DNA from: CAYMRB01 sp964392615
GTDB taxonomy: Bacteria > Planctomycetota > UBA8108
Length of the DNA stretch: 20,768 nt
Reading direction: 5' to 3'
Assembly: GCA_964392615.1 (NCBI GenBank)
Contig: CAYMRB010000143.1
Location: forward strand, 1-20,768
Shown one piece after another: positions 1 through 7,947 of the stretch (its first letter is position 1; every line of letters starts with the position of its first letter). Below the pieces are notes generated by a model that saw nothing but the letters and a program-made list of their open reading frames with translations, was not told where the DNA came from and made no database searches. Both the position numbers and the translations under genes were made by a program.

Positions 1-1
1 G

Positions 2-2230
2 CTCGACGAGATCCCGAACGACATCACGCAGAAGACGCCGGCATGCTTCGAGCCGTCGATCGACTATTGCGTCGTCAAGATCCCGCGCTTCGACTTCGCG
101 AAGTTCCCGGACACCGATCCGACCTTGACGACGCACATGAAGTCGGTCGGCGAGGTCATGTCGATCGGGCGCACGTTCAAGGAGTCGCTGCAGAAGGCGC
201 TGCGCTCGCTCGAGATCAAGGTCGCCGGCTGCGGCCTCGAGAAGAAGCGGCCGACGACGACCGACGAGGAGCTCCGCGAGCTCATCCGTGTGCCCGGCGG
301 CGAGCGCATTCTCCAGGTGTACGAAGGATTCCGGCGCGGCCTGTCAGTCGAGGACATCTGGAGCCTGACGAAGATCGACCGCTGGTTCCTCGACAACATG
401 CATGAGCTCTCCGAATGGGAGCGTCGCATCGAGGAGTTCGAGCGCATCGAGCAGGTCCCCGCGGACTTGCTCCGCGAGCTCAAGCGTCTCGGCTACTCGG
501 ACGAGCAGCTCGCGACAGCGTGGAGCACCGACGAGGCGGCCGTGCGACGGACGCGGATCGCGCAGGGCACAGAGGCGACGTTCAAGCTCGTCGACACGTG
601 CGCCGCCGAGTTCGAGGCGTACACGCCGTACTTCTACTCGACCTACGAGCACGAGGACGAGAGCCGCGCGACCGATCGTCGTAAGGTCATGATCCTCGGC
701 GGCGGCCCGAACCGCATCGGGCAGGGCATCGAGTTCGACTACTGCTGCGTCCACGCCGCCTTCGCGCTGCGCGAAGATGGTTGGGAGACGATCATGGTCA
801 ACTCGAACCCCGAGACCGTCTCGACGGACTACGACACGTCGGACAAGCTCTACTTCGAGCCCCTGACCCTCGAGAACGTCCTCAACATCTACGAGAGGGA
901 GAAGGCCGACGGCGTCATCGTCCAGCTCGGCGGGCAAACGCCGCTGAACCTGGCGAACCGATTGCAGGAGGCCGGCGTGCCGATTTTCGGCACATCGCCG
1001 GATGCGATCGACCTCGCCGAGGACCGCAAGCGCTTTCAGAAGCTGCTCGCGGAACTCGGGCTGTTGCAGCCGCCGAACGGCATCGCGCTGTCGTACGAGG
1101 AAGCGCTGGCGAGCGCGCACGAGATCGGCTATCCGGTGCTCGTACGGCCGTCGTACGTGCTCGGCGGACGCGCGATGGAGATCGTCTGGGACGATCAACA
1201 GCTCGAGAAGTACATGCGGTTCGCGGTCGAGGTCAACCCGGGCCGACCGATCCTCATCGACAAATTCCTCGACGAGGCCATCGAGGTCGACGTCGATTCG
1301 ATCGGCGACGGCGAACAGGTGGTCATCGGCGGCATTCTCGAGCACATCGAGGAAGCCGGCGTCCACTCGGGCGACTCGAGCTGCACGCTGCCGCCGTACT
1401 CGCTCAGCGAGCACATTCTCAAGGAGGTCCGCCGGATCACGAAGCTGCTCGGCATGGCGCTCAACGTGCGCGGCCTGATGAACGTGCAGTACGCGATCAA
1501 GGGCGAGAAGATCTACCTGCTCGAGGTCAATCCGCGTGCGTCGCGGACCGTGCCGTTCGTGTCGAAGACGATCGGCGTGCCGCTCGCGAAGTACGCGGCT
1601 CAGGTGATGGTCGGCAAGAAGCTGTCCGAGATCGGCTTCACGAAGGAAGTCCGCGTCAGCCACATCGCGGTCAAGAAGTCGGTGTTCCCGTTCAACAAGT
1701 TCGCCGGCAGCGACATCATCCTCGGCCCGGAGATGAAGTCGACCGGCGAGGCGATGGGCATCGATGACGGCTTCGCGATGGCCTTCGCCAAGTCGCACAT
1801 GTCGGCCAACCAGGACCTGCCACAGAGCGGTACGGTGTTCCTCAGCGTCGTCGATCGCGACAAGAAGTATATGCCGAGCATCGCGCGCGATCTGGTCCAA
1901 CTCGGATTCCGCTTGCTCGCGAGCCCGGGCACGAAGAAGTTCCTCGACGTCGCCGGCATCGAGAGCGTCGAGGCCGTGCCGAAAATTCGCAGCGGCGAGC
2001 ACCCGAACGTCGTGGACCACCTGGAATCCGGCGAGGTCGTGTTGATCATCAACACGCCCACCGGCCGTGGCCGGCAACTCGACGAGGCGAAGATTCGCCG
2101 CCGTGCGATCGCGCTCAACATCCCGTGCATCACGACGATTCCAGCCGCGCGCGCCGCCGTCGCCGGAATTCGCGCGCTGGGCACGACGGAGTTCCGCGTC
2201 CGCGCGCTGCAGGATTACTTCCCCGACTGA
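2..2230 (+). CDS. carB: Carbamoyl-phosphate synthase large subunit, 5'-truncated by the window edge
   Basis: CarB makes carbamoyl phosphate from bicarbonate, ATP and the ammonia passed on by CarA, feeding pyrimidine and arginine synthesis in the cytoplasm. The frame is open from base 2 with no start, and the first readable residues (LDEIPNDITQKTPACFEPSI) are internal to the first ATP-grasp half. About 300 N-terminal residues are therefore missing, judged against the usual length near 1070. The fragment holds 742 residues: the end of half one, an oligomerisation region, the second half opening with ILGGGPNRIGQGIEFDYCC, an ATP-grasp core with LLEVNPRASRTVPFVSK, and a C-terminal MGS-like allosteric domain. 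In that domain the ligand-binding lysine (VPKI) and asparagine (IINT) known from the E. coli enzyme are kept. It ends in TGA at 2228-2230. I see no clear terminator behind it. Identification is secure; the allosteric effector is not predictable. Confidence 0.97.
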   Translation, partial: LDEIPNDITQKTPACFEPSIDYCVVKIPRFDFAKFPDTDPTLTTHMKSVGEVMSIGRTFKESLQKALRSLEIKVAGCGLEKKRPTTTDEELRELIRVPGGERILQVYEGFRRGLSVEDIWSLTKIDRWFLDNMHELSEWERRIEEFERIEQVPADLLRELKRLGYSDEQLATAWSTDEAAVRRTRIAQGTEATFKLVDTCAAEFEAYTPYFYSTYEHEDESRATDRRKVMILGGGPNRIGQGIEFDYCCVHAAFALREDGWETIMVNSNPETVSTDYDTSDKLYFEPLTLENVLNIYEREKADGVIVQLGGQTPLNLANRLQEAGVPIFGTSPDAIDLAEDRKRFQKLLAELGLLQPPNGIALSYEEALASAHEIGYPVLVRPSYVLGGRAMEIVWDDQQLEKYMRFAVEVNPGRPILIDKFLDEAIEVDVDSIGDGEQVVIGGILEHIEEAGVHSGDSSCTLPPYSLSEHILKEVRRITKLLGMALNVRGLMNVQYAIKGEKIYLLEVNPRASRTVPFVSKTIGVPLAKYAAQVMVGKKLSEIGFTKEVRVSHIAVKKSVFPFNKFAGSDIILGPEMKSTGEAMGIDDGFAMAFAKSHMSANQDLPQSGTVFLSVVDRDKKYMPSIARDLVQLGFRLLASPGTKKFLDVAGIESVEAVPKIRSGEHPNVVDHLESGEVVLIINTPTGRGRQLDEAKIRRRAIALNIPCITTIPAARAAVAGIRALGTTEFRVRALQDYFPD

Positions 2231-2316
2231 GAGCCGTGTTCGGGGGACGTGAGCCGGTTGTGGGGGGGCGTTTTGCCGGTTGCAAGGGAGGCCGAGTCAA
2301 CACCCGGGCTGCCGAA

Positions 2317-2345
2317 TTGCATCGACGGAACGCGCGCCCTACAAT
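2317..2345 (+). promoter_or_regulatory. Predicted sigma70-type promoter for the dockerin-type gene
   Basis: TTGCAT at 2317-2322 and TACAAT at 2340-2345 are separated by exactly 17 bases; the -10 element matches the consensus at five of six positions. The expected transcription start is near 2352, giving a leader of about 250 bases. Predicted by eye only. Confidence 0.5.
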
Positions 2346-2363
2346 GGCACCCATTCCACGATG

Positions 2364-2400
2364 CGCTCTCTTCGGGTTCACTGGTATGTGATAGAGAGCG
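2364..2400 (+). other. Perfect 8-bp hairpin in the leader of the dockerin-type gene
   Basis: CGCTCTCT at 2364-2371 pairs perfectly with AGAGAGCG at 2393-2400 across a 21-base loop. It begins about 12 bases after the predicted transcription start, so it would form at the 5' end of the mRNA. There is no U-tract, so it does not look like a terminator. A role in mRNA stability or attenuation is conjecture. Confidence 0.35.
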
Positions 2401-2604
2401 TGATCGCGCAGCGAGTATTTGGAGGAAAATCGGTCCGCGGCCCGGATTGTGTCGTGCGACCGCCCGCTCGCATTGCGGGTTTCTTGGGTCTGCTGAGTCG
2501 AGGTTCGGGTCTTGAACCGCGGTTGCGGATGTCGGCGTCGAGGACGGCTCGTCGTCGCGGCTGCATTGCGGGGACGGGAACGACTCCTACGGAAAGCAAG
2601 AGCG

Positions 2605-4005
2605 ATGATCAGGTATCTCCGTTTGGTTTCGGCGTGTCTCTTCGTGTCGGTCCTCCTCGCCGGAGGCGCCGTTCGAGCGCAGCAGGTCAGCTTCACGATC
2701 GGTTCGGGTTCCGCGCTGAACACCGAGCAGGACGAGATTCCGATCACGGTGAGCTCGGACTCCGCGTTGCAAGGATTCGTGATGGCGTTCGAGTGGTCCG
2801 GCGACCTCGCGGTCGGCGTCGACATCGCGCCGGCGAACGGTGCGGGCGAGGCTCTTGCTGACGCGGACCTGATCGAGCAGCGCGTCGGGCCGGACTATAT
2901 GGTGCTCGGCGTCGTGGTCGATGCCGACGCGTCGGGGCCGGAGGCGATTCCGGCGGGCGACGACATCGTCGTCGCGACGGCGACGATCCGCTGCGATTGC
3001 CCGGGCTTCACGAACGACGCGACGATCGCGTTCGTCGACGGTGCGCACGCGGTCGCCGAGGGCGGACCGCTGCTCGACAACATCGCGGTGGTCGACGGGA
3101 ACTCGATCGGCCAGGGCGATGGGCTGACGCTGAACAACGGCTCGCTCCTGTGCGAGCAGCCCGGCGGCGGCGGCACGACGTTCGCGTGCGGTGGCGCGCT
3201 GAACCCGGACGGCTCGATTCCGGCCGCCGAGGGCGAGGCTGGCGAGACCGTCTCCGTGTGCTTCTACTACCTCGACCCGACGGTCGGCGGTAGCGGCGGC
3301 ATCCAGGGCCTCTCGATGGCCGTTACCTACGACTGCCAGCTGACGTGCGACGACTCGGGGGTCGACCTGGGCGGCGGCGAGCTCGAGCGCCTGACGGCGG
3401 AGTTCTTCTCGCTGCACTGCGATAACGATCCGAGCGACGGCGACGACTGCGAGATGGTCGTCGGCATGCTCCTCGACGTCGAGGCGCCGCTTGACGGTCG
3501 GACGCTGCCGGCGACGGACGAGTACGGCCTGCTCTTCTGCGTGCCGTTCACGATCAGCGAGGATGCCGAGCCGGACACGTGCCTCGACGTGTCGTTCGTC
3601 GACGGCGTCAACGGTGCCGGCCAGGTCGCGACGGAGAACCTCGTGTCGGTCGACTTCTTCGAGGCCACGCCGCTCGTCGAAAGCTGCCAGGTGTGCGTTG
3701 TCGATCCGAACCTGCCGTTCATCCGCGGCGACTGCAACTCGAACGAGGCGGTCAACATCGCGGACGCAGCGGCGCAGGTCGGCCTGCTCTTCCTCTCGGA
3801 TGACGATCACTTCCCCGCGCCGTGTCATGACGCGTGCGATGCGGACGATACGGGCGCGCTGAACGTTACGGACGTCGTCTACCTGCTCAACTACCTCTTC
3901 GTCCCGGGCAATCCGGCGCCGCCCGCGCCGTTCCCGACGGCGGGCGAGGATCCGACGGACGACGATCCGCTCGGTTGTCTGGGCGAGCCGGCGCCGCTGC
4001 CGTAA
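2605..4005 (+). CDS. Secreted two-domain protein with C-terminal dockerin-like repeat
   Basis: A 466-residue exported protein. The start at 2605 is chosen because a GGAAAG ribosome site lies just upstream and the first 25 residues form a signal peptide (MIRY, a hydrophobic core, then VRA before QQ); an in-frame upstream start at 2512 would spoil this. Residues about 27-185 and 190-365 look like two related beta-sandwich domains joined by a Gly-rich linker, acidic and with Cys pairs, reminiscent of cohesin-type folds (inference). Residues 372-460 carry a tandem dockerin-like Ca-binding pair: D376-N378-N380-N384-D387, then D412-D414-T416-N420-D423 followed by VVYLLNYLF. The first loop has Glu381 where a Gly is usual. 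This repeat ending in PTDDDPLGC is typical of planctomycete surface proteins. No catalytic domain is visible. A terminator follows directly. The role is unknown; surface or extracellular assembly is the best guess. Confidence 0.85.
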   Translation: MIRYLRLVSACLFVSVLLAGGAVRAQQVSFTIGSGSALNTEQDEIPITVSSDSALQGFVMAFEWSGDLAVGVDIAPANGAGEALADADLIEQRVGPDYMVLGVVVDADASGPEAIPAGDDIVVATATIRCDCPGFTNDATIAFVDGAHAVAEGGPLLDNIAVVDGNSIGQGDGLTLNNGSLLCEQPGGGGTTFACGGALNPDGSIPAAEGEAGETVSVCFYYLDPTVGGSGGIQGLSMAVTYDCQLTCDDSGVDLGGGELERLTAEFFSLHCDNDPSDGDDCEMVVGMLLDVEAPLDGRTLPATDEYGLLFCVPFTISEDAEPDTCLDVSFVDGVNGAGQVATENLVSVDFFEATPLVESCQVCVVDPNLPFIRGDCNSNEAVNIADAAAQVGLLFLSDDDHFPAPCHDACDADDTGALNVTDVVYLLNYLFVPGNPAPPAPFPTAGEDPTDDDPLGCLGEPAPLP

Positions 4006-4030
4006 CGCCTCGATCTGCTGAAGGTTTCTG

Positions 4031-4080
4031 AGCACGGAGAGTCCCGCGGGTCGACGCAGACCCGCGGGGCTCTCTGTGTT
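4031..4080 (+). terminator. Strong hairpin terminator after the dockerin-type gene
   Basis: Arms 4031-4052 and 4059-4080 pair over 22 positions around a six-base loop (GACGCA), including an uninterrupted GC-rich core CCCGCGGGTC/GACCCGCGGG and three positions that need G-U wobble in RNA. It lies 25 bases after the TAA. The U-tract is poor (TGTT), as is common in high-GC genomes. Confidence 0.75.
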
Positions 4081-4142
4081 GAGGGGCAGCGCATCGACGC
4101 ATCGGCTCGCCCTCGCGCTCGGAGCCCTTTCTCGACGGACTG

Positions 4143-4171
4143 TTGAGGCCCGAGGAGCGTCCCCATAGACT
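4143..4171 (+). promoter_or_regulatory. Predicted sigma70-type promoter for the TPR membrane protein
   Basis: TTGAGG at 4143-4148 and TAGACT at 4166-4171 have a 17-base spacer. They lie after the upstream terminator and about 45 bases before the start codon, so this gene probably has its own promoter. Confidence 0.4.
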
Positions 4172-4215
4172 CGCCGCTGCAGTTTCGAAACTCGACACCT
4201 GCGGAGGCACGGGTG

Positions 4216-7158
4216 ATGACCGAGATCGATCTCCAAGCGAGATTTCCCGACCTGAGGCCGACGTCCACGGCGCCCACGCTCTTCTCCTGGTTCGGCTGCG
4301 GCCTGCGATTGTGCGGGTCTCGAGACCGCGACGAGGAGATCGGTGCCTACCTGACGAACCACTGCTTGTGCTTGCTGTTCGTTCCGGTACTGCTTCTGCG
4401 TTCGTATCGCGTGGCGCCGACGCCGACGGGACTCGTCCTTCTCGGGCTCGAGCCCCTCTCGGGCACCGGGAAGCTCTGGAACCTCATCGCGCTGCCGGTG
4501 ATCGTCGCAGCCGTCTGCGGCTTCGGGTGGGCCCAGTACACGCAGTCCCCCGAATACCGCGCCGCAGAGGCTCTGGCCGAGGCGGAGCGCTGCGTCGAGC
4601 AGGGCGAGCTGAGCGAGGCGGCCGGCCTTTACGGCGAGATCGCCGTCGGACGCACTTCCCACAAGAACGGGGCGATCGACGGGCTGGCGGCGCTGCTGGC
4701 CGGACCGATCGAGAGCGCCGACGCGGCGGAGACGGCGGAGACGTTCGAGGCGATCGTCGAGACCACGATCGGACGTAGGGCGGTCGCGCGGCGGATCGGG
4801 CTGCTCGACCGCGGCCTCGAGGTCGCATCGTCGCGGGCGGCCGATCATCCGCGCGCAGCGCTACGGGTGCTCGACGCCCTCGAGCCGCTGGTCTCCGATC
4901 CGTCGGTCGACGACACGACCCGAGCATCGATCGGCGCGACGCGCCGGCGCCTCCTGGAGGGGCTCGTCGAGCGCCATCCGGAAGACGCGGGACTCGCGTC
5001 GCAACTCGCGGTCGTCTACGAGAAGGCCGATCAGCCGGAGAAGTGCGAGGAGCTGCTGGTTCCGCATCGCGATCGTCTCGGCAGCGGCGAGGGAGCACGC
5101 GTGCTCGGGCAGATCTGGATCCGGGCGGGAAAGCTGCAGGAGAGCCTGCCGCTGCTCGAGGCGTACACGAAGCCCCGGCTCGCACGGCTGCACGAGGCGC
5201 AGCGCGAGTACGAGTCCTCGCTCGAGATCGCGCATGCGGAGGTGGTCGGGAGGCTGCAAGACGGAAACGCTCCGCAGTCGTTCTATCGAAAGCTCGAAGG
5301 CGCCGACGAGGCGAAACAGAGCGAGCTCATCGGTGAGTACATCCAGCGCGATCTCGAGCAGAATGCCGCTCTCGTCAAGAAGCGTGAGGCTGTCATCGCA
5401 GAGACCCGCGCGGTGCCGGTGGCGCTGGACCTGGGACTGGCGACGCTGCGCGCAGCCCGAGAGATCGACGATCCGGCTGCGAGGAGGGAGGGGCTCAAGC
5501 GGGCAGAGGAGGTCTTCCTTTCGCTGCGGGGGTTCGCCGGCGAATCGGCCCAGTACCGGCTGTCGCTCGGCGAGATCTACTACTGGCTCGACAAGCAGGA
5601 GCAGGGGCGGCAGCTCCTCGAGGAGTTTCTCGAGGAGACCGGGAGGAGCCACGAATCGCTCATGGCCGTCGTCTCGCTCTTGCGAGAGCTCGGGGCCGTG
5701 ACGGAGGCCCGTTCCCTCGCGGACGAAGCGTACAAGGCCGCGACGAAGGAAGGCGAGAGGCACACCGCGGCGTCCATGCGAGCGCTCCTGTCCACCGACC
5801 TGGACGAGCGGATCGAGTGGTTCTCCCGCGCCAATCCAGTGGATCCGTTCGTCAAGGCGTCGCTCGCGGACAACCTGGCGGCGCGAGCGGTCGAGGACGG
5901 AGATCTCGTCGCGGCGGCTCGTCACCTGCGGGAATCGATCTCCATCAACGAGAAGCAGACCGAGAGCTCCGCGACGCTGAACAACGCGGCGCTCAGCTAC
6001 GCGCAGCTCTTCCAGGTGACCGGCGACGTCAGCGCGCTGGACGCCCGCACGCGCTTGATGGATCGCGCGGTGCAGCTCGAGCCGGGCTCCGGCATCCTGC
6101 TGGCGAACGCCGCGGACGCGGCCTTGGCGACGGGCGTGCGGGAGACCATCGGCAACGCGCTCGATCTCCAGAAGCTGAAGAGGCCGGGCAGCCTGGGTCT
6201 CCTCAAGTACCTCTACGCCGACGCGCGGGGGCGAGAGCAGACTCTGGCGCGTCTTCGCGACAACAAGAGGATCCAGCAGGGCGCCGGCTACCTCGAGCAG
6301 GCGATTCTCCTGGCGCCCAAGCGCCTGGGCAACTACGGCACGGCCTCGAACCTGCATGGAGCGCTTCGTGACGTGGAGGCGTTGCGACGATTGTCCAAGC
6401 GCCTCGAAGAAACAGCGCCGGACCGAGACGACACGCTGAGCTCGTGGCGTTCCTACGTGGCGGGAGAGGACGACGAGAAGATCCGCGCGAACTGCACGTC
6501 GGCGATCGCGGAGAAGAAGAGGATCCTCGCATCCCTCGAGACGGAGAAGAAGGGCGCGACGTTCGCCGTTGCGACGGTGACGCTGTCAGAGCTCGAGCTG
6601 GCCCTGAATTGCCTCGACGGAGACGCCGACGCCGACGAGTTGGTGCGTCGCGCGGAGGAGGCCCATGCCGCTGCGCCGTCAGCCGCCACACGGGACCACC
6701 TGGTGGGCATGCTCGTGTTCCGAGTCGCCCGGGCATTCGCGACGAAGAACGCCCGTTGTGGCAAGATCGTCGCGGCGGGCCGTCGGACGGTCCCGACGAC
6801 GCGGCTCCTCGGGCTCGCCATGTCGACCGACGAGAACCTGCGAGCCGAGGTGCTGGCCACGGCGGACATGAAGCGGGCGACGGGCCTTCTCGTGGAAGGG
6901 GCCGCGGCCGACCCTACCGGCTTCGGGCCGTGGGACTGGACCCTGCTCCGGTGGCAGCACCCCGCAGCGGCGGATCAGGTCGCTCCGAGTATCCGCGAGA
7001 ACGAGGTCTGGAGGCTGATCCGTCGTATCAGCGTGCAGATGACGGAGCCCGACCGCGTCGAGCAGATGATCTGGGAGTATCACATGGCCCAGCTGGATGG
7101 CGATTCGAAGGCCGCGGCGGCGCTGCTCGAGAAGCTGCGCGGGAAGCTGCCGCTGTAG
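4216..7158 (+). CDS. Large TPR-repeat membrane protein with N-terminal Cys-rich module
   Basis: A 980-residue protein of unknown function. ATG at 4216 is preferred over the adjacent GTG at 4213 because GGAGG at 4203-4207 then sits eight bases away. Residues 22-85 form a compact module: GCGLRLCGSRDRDEEIGAYL, then a hydrophobic LCLLFVPVLLL, an SYRVAPTPTG turn and GLEPLSG. A clear transmembrane helix follows at about 88-108. The rest is soluble alpha-helical sequence rich in A, E, L and R, with many degenerate TPR-like helix pairs (the first near 113-145), as in a protein-interaction scaffold. I recall similar N-terminal modules ahead of TPR domains in planctomycete proteins, but cannot name a family. 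No catalytic motif or signal peptide is seen. It is transcribed alone, with a terminator on each side. TPR and membrane calls are firm; the function is open. Confidence 0.85.
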   Translation: MTEIDLQARFPDLRPTSTAPTLFSWFGCGLRLCGSRDRDEEIGAYLTNHCLCLLFVPVLLLRSYRVAPTPTGLVLLGLEPLSGTGKLWNLIALPVIVAAVCGFGWAQYTQSPEYRAAEALAEAERCVEQGELSEAAGLYGEIAVGRTSHKNGAIDGLAALLAGPIESADAAETAETFEAIVETTIGRRAVARRIGLLDRGLEVASSRAADHPRAALRVLDALEPLVSDPSVDDTTRASIGATRRRLLEGLVERHPEDAGLASQLAVVYEKADQPEKCEELLVPHRDRLGSGEGARVLGQIWIRAGKLQESLPLLEAYTKPRLARLHEAQREYESSLEIAHAEVVGRLQDGNAPQSFYRKLEGADEAKQSELIGEYIQRDLEQNAALVKKREAVIAETRAVPVALDLGLATLRAAREIDDPAARREGLKRAEEVFLSLRGFAGESAQYRLSLGEIYYWLDKQEQGRQLLEEFLEETGRSHESLMAVVSLLRELGAVTEARSLADEAYKAATKEGERHTAASMRALLSTDLDERIEWFSRANPVDPFVKASLADNLAARAVEDGDLVAAARHLRESISINEKQTESSATLNNAALSYAQLFQVTGDVSALDARTRLMDRAVQLEPGSGILLANAADAALATGVRETIGNALDLQKLKRPGSLGLLKYLYADARGREQTLARLRDNKRIQQGAGYLEQAILLAPKRLGNYGTASNLHGALRDVEALRRLSKRLEETAPDRDDTLSSWRSYVAGEDDEKIRANCTSAIAEKKRILASLETEKKGATFAVATVTLSELELALNCLDGDADADELVRRAEEAHAAAPSAATRDHLVGMLVFRVARAFATKNARCGKIVAAGRRTVPTTRLLGLAMSTDENLRAEVLATADMKRATGLLVEGAAADPTGFGPWDWTLLRWQHPAAADQVAPSIRENEVWRLIRRISVQMTEPDRVEQMIWEYHMAQLDGDSKAAAALLEKLRGKLPL

Positions 7159-7175
7159 ACCTCGGCGCTGCGGTC

Positions 7176-7202
7176 AGGGCGGTCGGACGTCCCTACCGCC
7201 TT
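7176..7202. terminator. Bidirectional hairpin between convergent genes
   Basis: AGGGCGGT at 7176-7183 pairs with ACCGCCTT at 7195-7202 (one G-U in the outer part). A GGACGTCC palindrome lies inside the loop. It begins 18 bases after the TPR gene stop and overlaps the last codons of the opposite-strand gene, so it could end transcription from both sides. No long T-tract. Confidence 0.45.
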
Positions 7203-7774
7203 GAGCCGTAGTACAGGCCGACGATCGGCGCGGACACGAGCGTCAGGTTCTCGTTGACCACCTCGCCGGGGCCGAGCACGCTGCACGTGCACAGGAGGCC
7301 CGCCGCGAGCAGCACGAGGATCGACTTGCCGTTCTCGAACCACTGCACGGGCTTCTGGACCTTCATGAAGCGCGCGGCGTCCGTCAGCATGCGGACGACG
7401 AGCCCCGTGATGAGCGCGCCGACCGTGAACAGGATCATCGTATTGCTGTCGGCCATCGACGGCTCGAGGCGGCCCTCGGTCCACAGGAACCACGCGACCG
7501 TCGCGAAGCCGAGCACGATGATCGTGCGGATCGTGCCGAACGGCAGGCCCAGCGGTCCGCGCACCTTCCTGCCTTCCCCGGCGGGTGAACGCAGGTTCAG
7601 CGACCCGAAGTAGTGCCCGAGGACGAGCAACACGAGGTAGACGAGCGGCATGTCCGGGTTGCGGTCGGTCATGTACATCAGCGTCCAGAGGACGCCGAGA
7701 AGCGCCAGCGTCACCAGGGCGCGGACCGATCCGCGCGGCAGATTCAGCGGGTCGTAGTGCTCGAGGAGTTGCAT
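7193..7774 (-). CDS. Small multi-pass membrane protein with repeated two-helix units
   Basis: A 193-residue integral membrane protein; I do not recognise the family. The start at 7774 is set by GGAGGG at 7778-7783, a good ribosome site; the longer upstream reading has none and crosses the divergent intergenic region. About six hydrophobic helices are visible, near 17-34, 42-57, 82-98, 111-130, 151-166 and 178-190. The sequence appears to repeat: LPRGSVRAL at 12-20 matches LPFGTIRTI at 78-86, each followed by a helix pair, and the first pair ends in LGHYFGS while the protein ends in GLYYGSRR. A third, less clear unit starts near residue 149. Soluble loops are short, with no enzymatic motif. 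It diverges from the exoribonuclease gene and converges on the TPR gene. Anchoring or channel-like roles are guesses. Confidence 0.8.
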   Translation of the reverse strand: MQLLEHYDPLNLPRGSVRALVTLALLGVLWTLMYMTDRNPDMPLVYLVLLVLGHYFGSLNLRSPAGEGRKVRGPLGLPFGTIRTIIVLGFATVAWFLWTEGRLEPSMADSNTMILFTVGALITGLVVRMLTDAARFMKVQKPVQWFENGKSILVLLAAGLLCTCSVLGPGEVVNENLTLVSAPIVGLYYGSRR

Positions 7775-7870
7775 CGTCCCTCCGATCTCGACGAGGTCTC
7801 GCGGGCCGTTTGGTCGGGCGGAAACGGAACCGTCCCTTGCAAACGGCGTGTGATCGTTGCACAAGAGAAT

Positions 7871-7894
7871 CATCCCCGGACGCACCTGGGGATG
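7871..7894. other. Hairpin in the divergent intergenic region
   Basis: CATCCCC at 7871-7877 and GGGGATG at 7888-7894 are perfect 7-base arms around a 10-base loop, about 54 bases before the exoribonuclease start and 97 bases before the membrane-protein start. It could be an operator or an mRNA structure in the exoribonuclease leader. I found no convincing promoter for either gene in the 173 bases between them. Confidence 0.25.
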
Positions 7895-7947
7895 TCCAGT
7901 GCATCGACGACGACCGAAGAGACAGAAGTGAGAAGACAAGCGGCCGC

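Larger units (their letters stand above)
2231..2604. other. Intergenic region between carB and the dockerin-type gene
   Basis: This 374-base stretch has no convincing gene: reading frames crossing it have no ribosome site and no recognisable protein. It holds an 8-base direct repeat (GCCGGTTG at 2253 and 2275) flanking a G7 run, a sigma70-like promoter, a leader hairpin, and a long untranslated leader of roughly 250 bases before the next start codon. Confidence 0.6.

Noticed and set aside
344..2077. Long antisense reading frame opposite carB
   Set aside because: It is the complement of a strongly conserved CarB sequence; its product is low-complexity (rich in D, R, L, V), with no domain and no ribosome site. 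Long antisense frames are expected in high-GC DNA.
2231..2290. carB terminator around the G7 run and GCCGGTTG direct repeats
   Set aside because: The repeats are direct, not inverted, and do not form a stem.
2587..4848. 753-codon antisense frame across the dockerin and TPR genes
   Set aside because: It spans two well-supported plus-strand genes and a terminator, and its translation is Arg-rich and domain-free.
4861..6357. 498-codon antisense frame opposite the TPR gene
   Set aside because: Mirror of TPR helices in a GC-rich codon pattern; no start signal and no recognisable motif.
7775..7947. A standard promoter for the exoribonuclease or the membrane protein
   Set aside because: TTGCAA at 7837 and TTGCAC at 7857 have no acceptable -10 at 16-18 bases on the plus strand, and nothing clear appears on the minus strand.
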